Part shown: piece by piece, positions 12,051 through 22,595 of the stretch
How positions within the stretch are numbered: position 1 is the first letter of the stretch
How the letters are laid out: every line of letters begins with the position of its first letter
DNA from: Platynereis dumerilii
Taxonomy: Eukaryota > Annelida > Polychaeta > Phyllodocida > Nereididae
Direction: 5' to 3'
Assembly: GCA_026936325.1 (NCBI GenBank)
Contig: JAPTHN010000018.1
Span: 9,691,658-9,755,657, forward strand
Length of the DNA stretch: 64,000 bases
The notes under the pieces: generated by a model
Database searches by the model: none
Seen by the model: only the letters and a program-made list of their open reading frames with translations
Told to the model about the DNA's origin: nothing
Position numbers and translations under genes: made by a program

Positions 12051-12379
12051 AGCTTTGGGCAATAGGGACTGATATGATTTTCTAAGATGAGACAGCTATA
12101 AGTTAATGGCCTGGCATGTATCAGTTTCAGACAAATTCGGAACAAAAATGGTTGATAACTCAGCAAGTTAATCTTCAGAATAAAGAGCCAAGGAGATGAA
12201 CAAGAAATATTTTATCTATAAACATCTATCACCCGCTTCGTATATTCATTACCCAGATTTGCTCGGAAGTTTCCCTTCATATGTCAGTCATTTTAATTGA
12301 GCTATATGTTTATTGAGTATTACTCCAGAAATGGCTAGCGGGCTTATAGAAAGGATAACACAAATCTATCAAGTGCAAT

Positions 12380-12850
12380 GGCTATGATATATTTGTGCTA
12401 GGGATGATGAAACTCTCCAAATATGATTGGCCACAAGGACAAGAACAATCAGATTTTTGACTTGCAAAGGGAGGTCCATCATGATGCATGGTTATGCGGG
12501 ATCAGATCAGGACTCTGAAGCAGATCTTTTGATCTCTTTCATTTGATCTCATTTGATCTGAGTGACATTGTCCACAAAGGAATATTGTTTTGCTGATCAA
12601 ATGCATCTTTTTCATGAGGATGGTTGATTCTCCAAATATTATTAGCTACAAGGAAAACAATACAATTTTTGACTTAAAGTCCCTCATGACCGGGGTTATG
12701 CAGATCAAATCATAACTTTGAAGCAGATCTTTTGATCTCTATTATTTGATCTCATTTGATCTGAGTGGCATTGTCCACAAAGGAATATTGTTTTGCTGAT
12801 CAAATGCATCTTTTTCATGAGGATGCATGGTCATTGCTCAGACACTCTGA
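12380..12850 (+). repeat. Two further GATC-rich repeat copies in tandem
   Basis: 12380-12615 and 12620-12830 each match 9453-9690 and 1768-1925. All copies share a block with many GATC words followed by a conserved tail containing GGAATATTGTTTTGCTGATC. The unit therefore occurs four times in the first 13 kb. Confidence 0.7.
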
Positions 12851-13370
12851 TGTTGGTATGATATGACATATATATATGCAATTTTGCTGTTTGATTTTGC
12901 TTTTTACATGCACTGTCATTTGTTTGTTCTCTAGGTGTACAGTGTATATACAGCATTTTGACATGGGTTCATCTTTGTGATAAGTAAATGAACTTCTGTA
13001 GCATTCATTCTTCCCTGTAGACTGCTTTCCTTCTGTCTCAACTACTTGGGTCCCTCTTTTTTCACTTTCATTCCATCATCTTCCTTCTTTTCCCGTTGAC
13101 ATGCAAAGGTCGGTGTGACAACTGAAGGGTGTGGAAGCGTGGTAATCTTCCAGAGTGCAAAAGTTTTTGATGAGTACTGTATTGCGAAGGTATTTTAACA
13201 ATCAGTGCCATGTTGTCGAGTCTTCAAAAGAATGTGCTTTACAAGGACTAATCCACCTAAAAAGTAAAGAGTAAATGCATAGGCCATTTTTTAAACATTG
13301 CTTCCAGTGACCTCTTGTGGATAGTTTTTCTGAAAAGCAGTGTCATTACATTCTAGAGTATCATAATTGT
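12851..13370. other. Unannotated stretch
   Basis: No gene or repeat is recognised here beyond faint similarity to the end of the left duplication. Confidence 0.3.
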
Positions 13371-14095
13371 TGATTCAAGTGGCTACTTGGTAAGCCATAT
13401 CCAATATCATATAGATCCTCAATCCTCATTCATAAAAACATCAATCATATGATTGAGAGCATTTAGGGCATGGAAAATGCATGCATATTATGAATATACT
13501 TGAGATTCCTACATCCCTATTTTGTCGTTTATCAACCAGTAAAAGTGATCTTAAAAATGTAGAAACCCTTTTTGCCTGGCTGTCAACTCGAACTTTGTAG
13601 GATACTGCAAAGTCTTGTAGAAAATATATGTGCCTATCATTCAATATTTAGCCTATAAATTGTCATGTGTTATCCCAACAGATATTTTGCTAATTTTTCA
13701 AACAAGTGTTTAAGTAGAATTATATTATTGGTACTGAAATTGAAAAGTAGAATCTTAGGTCATGTTTGATTCATATCTTGTGTCCGCTCCAAATTTTGTT
13801 GGGAAGATCTGTCATTACCATTTATTGCTTGATTCAAGTGGCTACTTAGCAAGCCATATCCAATATCATATAGATCCTCAATCCTCATTCAAAAAACATC
13901 AATCAAATGATTGAGAGTATTAAGGGTATGGAAAATGCATGCATATTATGAATATACTTGAGAATCCTTACATCCCTATTTTCATATATCTACCAATAAA
14001 GGCAGCCATCAAATCACGGAAGCCCTATTTGCCTGGCTGTCAACCCAAACTTGGCAAAATAACGCAAAGTCTCGTCCAATTATATGCAACTCTCG
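13371..14095 (+). repeat. Direct duplication of about 270 bases
   Basis: 13371-13640 and 13830-14095 are clearly similar over their whole length, both starting TGATTCAAGTGGCTACTT and both containing a GGAAAATGCATGCATATTA segment. An unrelated stretch of about 190 bases separates them. Short frames on the - strand are not preserved between the copies. Confidence 0.75.
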
Positions 14096-14099
14096 TTCT

Positions 14100-16035
14100 T
14101 CGTGTGACTTGAATATGATAGAAGGTCTTATATTTCTTCATTACACAATGGTGGATGATCCAAGTGAAGGAAGAGGAATTTGCTGTTTTCATATGAATAA
14201 TGTTATTTTGGAGATGGACAGGCATGTCCACCTCTCCAGTCACCTGGATTGATAAAAAAGACCAGGCCTGACACTAGAGGGCTGCATGAATCCAAGGGGT
14301 GAATCAGCTACCCCTAGTGTCAAAGCCATTTGGCAAAACATTCTCTCCATGCAAGGAGGAAGGACATGCAGACTTTAATCAAGCCTGCATGCTTGTAAGT
14401 TGTTAGTTTTTATTAAACGTTTATCCAATGATGCATTTGAGTAGGTTTGCTCCTTTTCATATGTAAAACCACTATTATATTTTACTCAACTATATTCAAC
14501 ACCATTCAGCAAGAAAAATTCCCTCAAAAAGTACTTTATGGAGACAACATTAATTTGGCAGTAGCCTATGTGTTCTTTGCAAAATGGCATCCTCAGTTCC
14601 TCACAGCTGCAGATTGACTTTGATATCTGTGATATGCATTTTATGTGTTCCTGGATATGCAATTTGCAACAAATTTTGAGATTCCACAATCATTCAGCAA
14701 CACACTCTCCACATAATTGAACATTTGCACTATTATACAAACATTTTAACTCAGAATTGATATTTCAGAACTTCCTTTAGAGCAAGCACAGTGAAACATT
14801 TATCCGGTGCTGTTAAAAATAAACCTCTATTGAAATAATTTTTTACGTTAAGAAGCGACTTTACCAAGTGCAGAATTATCAATGAGCAATCAAGTCACAT
14901 GAATCAAACTTTTTGGAGTGCAAAATGGAATCTGATGATGACACAATGAACCTGATTTAGTAGGGTGCCAAATTGCGAATAAAATGTCTAGGTCTTACCC
15001 TAGAACTCTTTTTTGTCTCAAGGAAAACAGTGTCAAATTTCATGAAAATTAATTTATTTCAGAGGTTGCTCAACAATACTGAAGTTTCTAATGCAAATTC
15101 AACTATGTTCGAAGTGAAAAAAATCACTTACACCGAAATTAAAATCTATCGAATCGGTTTTGGGACCCAGATAAATTCATTCAGATGATCTTATTCCAAA
15201 AAAATTGTAAAAGTGATATTTCTCTTTCTTCCTTTTCTTTACGCATTTTATTGGCACCCTACTGATTAGTACATTGTAACATCTGTTAAAATCCTATCTT
15301 TCTGAATTTTGATAATGTGATGCAGGACTTGCAAATGTAGGGAATAGAGATTAAAATATTATTTGGTTGCTTGGGAAATTGGGGGGCTGTTTAGTTATAC
15401 AAACTTGTGTCAATTCAATTATCAGTATTCTTATCTGAAAAAGCGGATGTTTATTTCTCTGAGTTATGTATAGGAAGGTGAATGAGTGTAACCTTTCGCG
15501 GTTAACAATGGATGGACGGATGATTCTGGGTTTACTTTCCGCACTTATGCACTTGGTAGGCTACAGTACACATTTCTTGATGTAGCTATCAATAACTATC
15601 CATTTCTATTCTTTTGTATAGACTGAAATCTCTTTTTTTTTTACAATGGTTATTGCGGATAGGTATAGGGCTAGATTTTAAATCACGAGCCACTTTTAGA
15701 GAGGTGTACTGTAGTGAGGTCACAGAGCATTTTTTAAACAATGGATATTGCCAGACGAAGGCTTTCTTTTGCATCACAGAAACAGAAGATGTCAGATAAA
15801 GCTACTTTCACTATTAAATAAGTTTAAACTGATTTTCATGTCTAAGTTCTGCTGATTAACCTCTGGTGTTGCAGAGAATTGCCTCAGTTAGTATTTTTTA
15901 AATGTGAAATTTAGAATAATGGGACACATAATAGTGGGGTAAATTTCTGTCAGTGGTGGGGATTTTGCAGGGGCTCTCGGGCAACTTCCCTGGCGCTTTA
16001 ATGCTTAAAAATTGTTCAGACAGCAGGGGAGGACG
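14100..16035. other. Stretch without a recognisable gene
   Basis: AT-rich. A small hairpin at about 14267-14326 has arms of the form GACACTAG/CTAGTGTC and may be a tiny inverted-repeat element. Nothing else is supported. Confidence 0.35.
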
Positions 16036-16039
16036 AGGT

Positions 16040-16400
16040 CACACAGCAATGAGGCAAGGTTGATCGAAATACAGTGATGCAGACTGGACCGATTTGTAGT
16101 GGTACGGTCCACTTACCACACCTCTTCAGTAACGGACGACCGTGAGTTCTAAAAAACCGGTCCAGATTTTGTGGCCCAAATAGTGTATCCAACAGAAAAT
16201 TGGAAAACCGGTACGTACCGGTATACCGGACTACCTTGCCCCTGGACCGGACCACCTCACCCCTCGACCAGGCGGTTCTGGAACGGAGGGGGTGGTCCGA
16301 CCGGTCGATCCCCAACACTATCGAAACGACTGTCCAACATAGGTCTGGGTGATCCGGGAGGACCTGTATTCTAAACCCTGGACCCTGCGATTGGCATCCA
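16040..16400. other. GC-rich palindromic island
   Basis: GC content is well above the surroundings. The island contains nested palindromes around 16205-16230 (ACCGGTACGTACCGGT, then CCGGTATACCGG) and many GGTCC/GGACC words. It could be the remnant of a DNA element. The open frames on both strands carry no domain I recognise. Confidence 0.4.
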
Positions 16401-16964
16401 AGCACGCTGCCCCTGAGCTTACCATCCCCCATTGAGTTTAGCAAAATTGCTGTGTGAGGAGGGAGAAACTTCATCTATAATAGCAAGTACAAGCAGTTGA
16501 AGGTTTTGAAGTCGCTGAGCATGAAAAATTTACATCAGCAGAATGCTGAATTAAGAATATTTTTGACTTAGGACTGCAGAAAAAGATAATAAACAGACCA
16601 GATATGCAACATTTGACATTAAAAAATATGTAGTCTTTCATGACACCCATACCCTAGGGTTATTTCGCAACATCTTGACTGTCAGACCAAATCTTTTTAA
16701 GGAAACTATGTTAAAAATGCAATGCACTGTAATCAAGCACCCACATGTTTTTCATCTAATGCAGAGTGATTTTGCCGCACATTTTATTTTGATGAGAATT
16801 CAGGTGTCGCCTTGCAACCGTCCTGGACAAAAAATTATCCAAATAATACCAACCTCACAGATGTGCTCAGAATTTCAACATGAATTAATTCTCTTAAGTA
16901 TTTGTAATCCAGAGCATGGGAACAACAAAACACGGAAAAACGTATAAATAACAATATCAACAAA

Positions 16965-17230
16965 GGTGCCGGAATGGTGGGGGGGGGGCCGGGGGGGGGG
17001 GGCAATTGCCCCTCCTGCCCATGAGCAGGAGGGGCAGGTGGCAAAGTTGCCCTTTTGATCTCAAAGAAAAAAACCTTATTAGGCCTTAATTTACAATGAA
17101 TTTAGGCAAAAACTTGCAAAAATATATTCAAAATAATTATTGGCGTTACATTTCTAAATATTTGTCATGCAAATTAGAGTTGCCCTTTCTCAACTGACCG
17201 CCCCTGCCGCCCTCGTTTCAATCCGGCACC
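16965..17230. mobile_element. Small inverted-repeat element
   Basis: Bounded by GGTGCCGGAATG on the left and its near-perfect inverse at 17219-17230. Inside are a poly-G run (16980-17001) and CCCCTCCTGCCC-type sequence. Size and ends fit a non-autonomous DNA transposon. No target-site duplication could be fixed. Confidence 0.5.
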
Positions 17231-18440
17231 CCTGAATATCAGGCCGGATCTATGTTAAAAAAATGTAAAAGTTTAAAGGTTCTACTTTCAAACTTTCAAA
17301 CTGCTTCATGCAAACTATTTGAAAAAGTCAACAATTCGAGATCATCTATGTCTTTTGCAGGGTAGAAAATATCCATGATGCAATGTCTCCACATGCGGCT
17401 TCCCTATATTTGAACTCAATAGAGAAAGTCAGAGGTGAGATGAAAATGTTTTGGGAATTTTATCATCGAGCTGGGGGGGGGGGGGATGGAGGCGTAAGGT
17501 TGGAAAAATTTGGGGGGAAATGTGGTTAAAAAAGGATTTGGGTAATAGAATTGTCCTCTAAAAAATAGAAAATGTTGGCAAATGAAAATGTTTTGAAAAA
17601 AGAAACGTGTGGGAAAAAAATGTGTTCAGAATTTGCTGATTCACCTTAAACACTCCATGATCCTTTCCAAAGAGTTTGCATGGTCAACTGTTAGAGCACA
17701 GAAAGGAGTTCTGACCCAAGAATTGTTGGCCCTTTTCCTTGACAGTTCCCAGCCCTATTTCTAACAAAATATTTTGGTGAAAGCGACTGTGTCACTGCAG
17801 CTAATTTGGAATTCAATGACTCTGTGCCAGTCTTTTTGCTAACAAAAAGATGGTCAAGCCTTTAACAAAATACAGGTCTGTGATTCAGGTAGATCAAGAC
17901 TTTTGGAAAAGCCTTTTGGAACAGATTAAGCATTTGAGCAAAAGTTATCGGATCACTCGATTGGGCAAGCGAATCTTTGGCTAGATAAACAAATACCCAG
18001 TAGGTGGACTAAGAATACCTGATCAAGTGATTGGGCTGATCCAGCCTTTCGGGTTTAAAAACCACCAATACTTTCTGCAGGATAATGTCTCCCTGATTGT
18101 TATACTGAAATCCGGATATACATGTAAAGCACAATCCAAAATAAAGTAAGAAAATTTTCTGTCAGAAATCCTCTGTTCACCTACAATATATGAGTTTGCC
18201 CTCCTTTCTCCTCTACACCCCAAATCTCCAAACAACTACCTTTGACTCCTCACCACAACTTTACCCCATATTAAGAAGTCTGTAAGACAGCTGGAAATGT
18301 AATTGCAATTAGGAAAGGGGCACAAGAATAAAGGGGTTGATGAAGTTTGAATTGGTATTGACTTAATGTATAAATTTAATGCACTTGTGAATCCATGAGC
18401 AATTACAAATTATATTGTTTATCAAATACTTGAAGAAGTT
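17231..18440. other. Stretch without a recognisable gene
   Basis: AT-rich with a short poly-G run at about 17473-17485. No conserved frame or repeat is recognised. Confidence 0.35.
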
Positions 18441-18464
18441 ACGCTTTAGAACTGTTTCATCATT

Positions 18465-18976
18465 ACCTCGAAGAACACTGAGTAAAACAAATACATCTAA
18501 ACAGACTTTTAGCAAACTGTTGATGAAAAAATTATAACATCAAGCATTTAAAGTTCACAGCTGTCTCATCTACCATGCACATGTCAGTTAAGTGTAATTT
18601 TTACATCACTATGATCCATACCTTTTCCTCAACAAGTCAATGTGCCACTGTGGTGAGAAACAATTACACAACTGCCTTGTGCTGGGCATTTTGTGTAACT
18701 GGCAATTTAATGTTTAAAGAATTTTGCCCAATCTCAAAAATTCACAATTTCAAAGCAGATAAGGAACTATTTTACTTATGAAATTCGAAATGTTGACTCT
18801 GCTGATTAAAACAGATAAATAATCAGTTATTTCTGACAAGTAAATACTTTGAGAACATCACAGGTTTTTTTCGATGGCAGATAAGAGGATCTGCGCATGT
18901 GCACTGCAATGATTTTTCTGCTATATAAGATATGACTACCAGCAACAAAATCACCAGCATCTACAGAAGCTACAGA
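18465..18976 (+). promoter_or_regulatory. Upstream region and TATA promoter of the first protease gene
   Basis: TATATAAG lies at 18922-18929, 55 bases before the ATG at 18977. From about 18465 the sequence is homologous to 22065-22595, upstream of the second protease gene. The best conserved part, 18891-18929, holds CTGCGCATGTGCACTGCAAT just before the TATA box and resembles an NRF1-type palindrome with one mismatch. Transcription would start near 18950, so an in-frame ATG at 18932 would lie outside the mRNA. Confidence 0.7.
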
Positions 18977-20176
18977 ATGAGGATTGCACTGTTTGCTGCA
19001 TTTGTGTGCTTGGCTGCGGCCTTGCCCAATGCCCGCCAGGTCCAGAACCTGAACCACCCAGGAAAAATCCAGGGTGAGTTTCTGATTGTTCTCCATGCAC
19101 CATTCGGCAAGCAGTCCAACATCGATTATTCAATGGATGTTGCCAGCAGATTGATCGGAATTGCCCCTGAAGTCGCCATTCTCAACTTCTTCACCAACTT
19201 GCAGAGCCCCATCCTCCATGTCAAGGTTTCCAATGAAGCCGTCATGAGCCAACTCTTTGCCCTGGATGAGGTAGAGAGCATTGAGAGCAACGTTGAGCAG
19301 ATGATGGTTGAGCAGTGCAGCAGCCAGAGCAGTGGCAGCAGAATCTGGGGTCTCAGCAGAACATCCTCAAGAGCTGCACCCAACTACAGTGGTGCCACCT
19401 ACAGATACACATCCAACAATGGTGCAGGTGTCAGGGTCTACGTCCATGATACTTCTATCAGGACAAGCCACAACGACTATGGAAACAGAGCCGTCTTCGG
19501 AGCCAACTTTGTTGGAGGCAGCAACGCTGACAACAACGGACATGGAACCCACTGCGCAGGAACTGTTGGTGGAGGCCAATATGGTATTGCCAAGGGAGCC
19601 ACTCTTGTTGCTGTCAAGGTTTTGGGAGACAGTGGATCTGGATCTTTCTCTGGAATCATTGCTGGTCTTGACTGGATGGTCGGAGATGTGCAGAGCAGAG
19701 GAGTCAGAGGTGTCGGCAGCATGTCCCTTGGAGGTGGTATCAGCACCTCCTTGGATTCAGCTGTCAACAGCGCTGATGCTGCTGGAATTCCAGTTGTGGT
19801 TGCTGCTGGAAACAACAATGGCAATGCCTGCAACAACAGTCCTGCCCGTGCCTCTGGTGCCATCACCGTTGGATCCACTGACATCAGCGACAACCTGTCT
19901 TCCTTCTCCAACTGGGGAACATGCGTCAACATCTTGGCTCCTGGATCCAGCATCATCTCTACCTCTCACTTGAGTGACTCTGGAACCCGTACTCTGTCTG
20001 GAACCTCCATGGCCTGCCCCCATGTTGCTGGTCTTGCTGCTGTCTACTTGGCCAACAACCCCAATGCTTCAACATCTCAAGTCAAGTCTTTCCTGACCAG
20101 CACTGCCTCTGCCAACTACATCAACACCAGAGGAACTAGTGGAACACCCAACCTCCTTTTGTACTCCAGCTGTTAA
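18977..20176 (+). CDS. Secreted proteinase K-like subtilisin (S8A), tandem copy 1
   Basis: This 399-residue prepro-protease lies in one exon. Residues 1-17 form a signal peptide (MRIALFAAFVCLAAALP). About 31-108 is an I9 inhibitor prodomain (GEFLIVLH to the SIESNVEQ region). The peptidase S8 domain runs from about 120 to 399. The catalytic set is Asp158 (VHDTS), His189 (NNGHGTHCAG), oxyanion Asn279 (AAGNNN) and Ser344 (SGTSMACPH); the S1 strand is SLGGG at 250-254. The C-terminal PNLLLYSSC resembles the end of proteinase K. Family role: extracellular endopeptidase of broad specificity, self-processed by removal of the prodomain. Ser follows the catalytic Asp-Thr where Gly is usual. The start at 18977 is preferred over an in-frame ATG at 18932, which sits beside the TATA box. 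Physiological substrate unknown. Confidence 0.93.
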   Translation: MRIALFAAFVCLAAALPNARQVQNLNHPGKIQGEFLIVLHAPFGKQSNIDYSMDVASRLIGIAPEVAILNFFTNLQSPILHVKVSNEAVMSQLFALDEVESIESNVEQMMVEQCSSQSSGSRIWGLSRTSSRAAPNYSGATYRYTSNNGAGVRVYVHDTSIRTSHNDYGNRAVFGANFVGGSNADNNGHGTHCAGTVGGGQYGIAKGATLVAVKVLGDSGSGSFSGIIAGLDWMVGDVQSRGVRGVGSMSLGGGISTSLDSAVNSADAAGIPVVVAAGNNNGNACNNSPARASGAITVGSTDISDNLSSFSNWGTCVNILAPGSSIISTSHLSDSGTRTLSGTSMACPHVAGLAAVYLANNPNASTSQVKSFLTSTASANYINTRGTSGTPNLLLYSSC

Positions 20177-20202
20177 GAGGCTAATGTACTTGTGCGATAA
20201 CT

Positions 20203-20208
20203 AATAAA
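20203..20208 (+). terminator. AATAAA signal of the first protease gene
   Basis: AATAAA lies 27 bases after the stop codon and gives a very short 3-prime UTR, matched by the second copy. Confidence 0.7.
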
Positions 20209-20229
20209 ATATTTTCCACGCATACATGT

Positions 20230-21935
20230 ATTCAGTTTCATATTTTGTCGGGAATCTCTAATTTGAACAAAGCATGGCGTGCTCAGACTTAAATTTTGCA
20301 AATCTTCAAAAAAACTCCATAAAATGGGAATGGGACAAAATTTGTGACAACAAGCATCCAATCCATGCCTCAAAATTATTCCAAATACCTTTGATATAAC
20401 ACAAATATGCCCCCTGCCAAATAAAATTTAACCCAGCAGCTCAGAGTATTTATCTGGAAAGTGTAATTTTTAAAGCATTTATGGGAACCTGTAATGAAAT
20501 AGACAGGCTGCCTCAGAATTTTAGAAAGACTAAGCAATCACTGTTTTAGCAATGACCGAAACTATTTTAGACTTAGGGTAAGTTTCTTTGAGTTGGACAC
20601 TTAGAGAGGGTAACCTTGAGTCAGACACTTTTATTAGGGCTAAACTGCAGAGTGTACCTGTCCCTCTGATCAAAAGTCTCCACTATCGGTGGAGGGACAG
20701 TCAGAAATGGGACAAAACTAAAATCAGTATGCCTGCCCAAGCCAAGTCCAGAATGATGGAAAGAACGTGAACTTTAAACAAAATTAATGGTCTTGGCAGA
20801 ACTTATGAAAATCACAAGTCAAACATTTTGTCACAAAAGCACTCTCTTAAGATCACCGTAAACAGGCTTTTAAAAGTAATGATTTGAAGTTGTGTATCTG
20901 GTATGTATCCCCCAATCCCCCATGTAGCATGACAAAATGTGATGTATTGCTTAAAATAAATAAAGGGTGGTGACTTTACTAAAGCCTGTGTAGAGGTACA
21001 TGTATAGATGGCGCCACATGTGGCATAAATGAAACAAATAACTGTCATTTGTAGTCTGCTAATATTTAAACTGATAACTGCCTCATACAAGTAGCTAAAA
21101 ACTGCGTTTGCAACTCATCCTAGGGAGCATACTGTGTTTAATTAGAGGGATCATCCAATTATTCTAACAATTTTTAATTGTTGTGAACATAAGGGGATGG
21201 GGAAAGAACTTACCCCAGGGAGCATACTGTATTTCATAAGACAGAGCATCCAGTTATTTAAATAATTGTTTTGGTAATAAATAAGGGGGTGGGAGAGAAG
21301 CAGCTGGTTCCAGACTGGCTAAACTGGCTAATTGAGAGCATCTATGCCAGTGTATTTAGTACCAAAATGTATTTAGCCCAAGATGTATTTTATCTGTACA
21401 AAAAGTATCAGCTTGATATGAACCTCTTAAGTGTGTTTTTCTTGGCTGTAAAGATGGGTAAAAAAAAAACGTTTTTCTCTCAATTTTGTGTAAGATATTT
21501 TGTGAATTTTCGTGGAAATTTGTCATGTTTAAGGTATCTTTTGCTGGCCTGTGGTATTTATCTGACTTCAGTTTCCGTCTCATATAGTCAGAAGTATGCT
21601 TAACCTGTTTTGTGCTCTAGTGTGGGCTTTTTAAATTGAAGGAAAGGCTCTAAATTACTGTATTTTTATGTCATGTTTTAACAACACAGCTGTCTGACTC
21701 AAAAATGCCCTATGTCATTTTTTATATCAGAAATTTAACTACTAATTTAGTTCTTGTGCTGCAAAAAATGTCAATATTCTATTAGATTTAGCAAAAACGC
21801 TTAATTTGAGGCCCTGGTTGACAATCAATAACCCATAGTCCAAGCAAGACATTAATTCTTCAAAATGTACAGAATCTAAGTGTCCCACTCAAAGAACCTT
21901 ACACTATTGAAAGTGCGACCATCATTTTTGTTCTT
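20230..21935. other. Intergenic stretch between the tandem proteases
   Basis: No gene recognised. There is a small direct duplication (about 21119-21175 and 21214-21270, both containing GGGAGCATACTGT). Confidence 0.4.
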
Positions 21936-21939
21936 CCGG

Positions 21940-22050
21940 CATCCGTCTCGGACTCGATAGCTCATGCCTCGTTTCAGTCACAAAGGGCCAATGTCTCGGT
22001 CTCAGAAGCTCATGCCTCTGTCTCGATCTCAGTCTCGGATGTCCTGCCCT
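21940..22050 (+). repeat. GTCTCG-rich simple repeat
   Basis: Degenerate repeats of GTCTCGG/GTCTCA with the recurring phrase GCTCATGCCTC. A short minisatellite. Confidence 0.5.
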
Positions 22051-22064
22051 TGACTACAAAACTT

Positions 22065-22595
22065 TGAAGAACACTGAATAAAACAGCTACATCAAAACAT
22101 CCTTTTAGAGAACTGATGAAATAATTAAAACATATTGAAATAATTTATAGTATACAACTGTCTAACCAACTACAGAAAACCTCTGTGCCATATCAGTTAA
22201 ATAAGTATTTGCGTCATGTTTATAAGAATATGATCCATAACTTTTTCCCAAAACGTCAATGTGCAACAGTGGTTGGAAACAATTACACAACTGCCTAGTG
22301 CTGAGGATATCATGTTACTGACAATTTAACATCTAAAGACTTTGCCCAATCTGCAACATTCAACATTTTAAAGCAGATAAAACTGATTGTATTATGAAAT
22401 ATGGAAATGTTGACTTTTCTGATTGATATAGATTAATAATCAGTTATTTCAGACAGGTAAATACTCTGTGAACATCACAGGTTTTTTTTTCAATGACAGA
22501 TAGGTAACTCTGCGCATGTGTACTGCAATGATTTTTCTGCTATATAAGGTGTGACTACCGGCATCTAAATCACCAGCATCCAAAGAAGCTTGAGG
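22065..22595 (+). promoter_or_regulatory. Upstream region and TATA promoter of the second protease gene
   Basis: TATATAAGG lies at 22541-22549, again 55 bases before the ATG (22596). The CTGCGCATGTG block (22510-22520) and TGCAATGATTTTTCTGC are shared with the first copy. Similarity extends about 500 bases upstream but is clearly lower than in the coding region. Confidence 0.7.

Noticed and set aside
16016-16474. 152-codon - strand frame in the GC-rich island
   Set aside because: No domain, low-complexity arginine/valine stretches, and frames on the other strand are open as well; GC content alone explains it.
18932-18976. In-frame upstream ATG of the first protease
   Set aside because: It lies three bases after the TATA box, so it would be upstream of the transcript; the signal peptide begins at 18977.
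19477-19956. Long antisense open frame over the first protease (and the same at 23096-23575)
   Set aside because: It is a shadow of the strongly coding sense strand; it lacks any domain and appears in the copy only because the sense DNA is copied.
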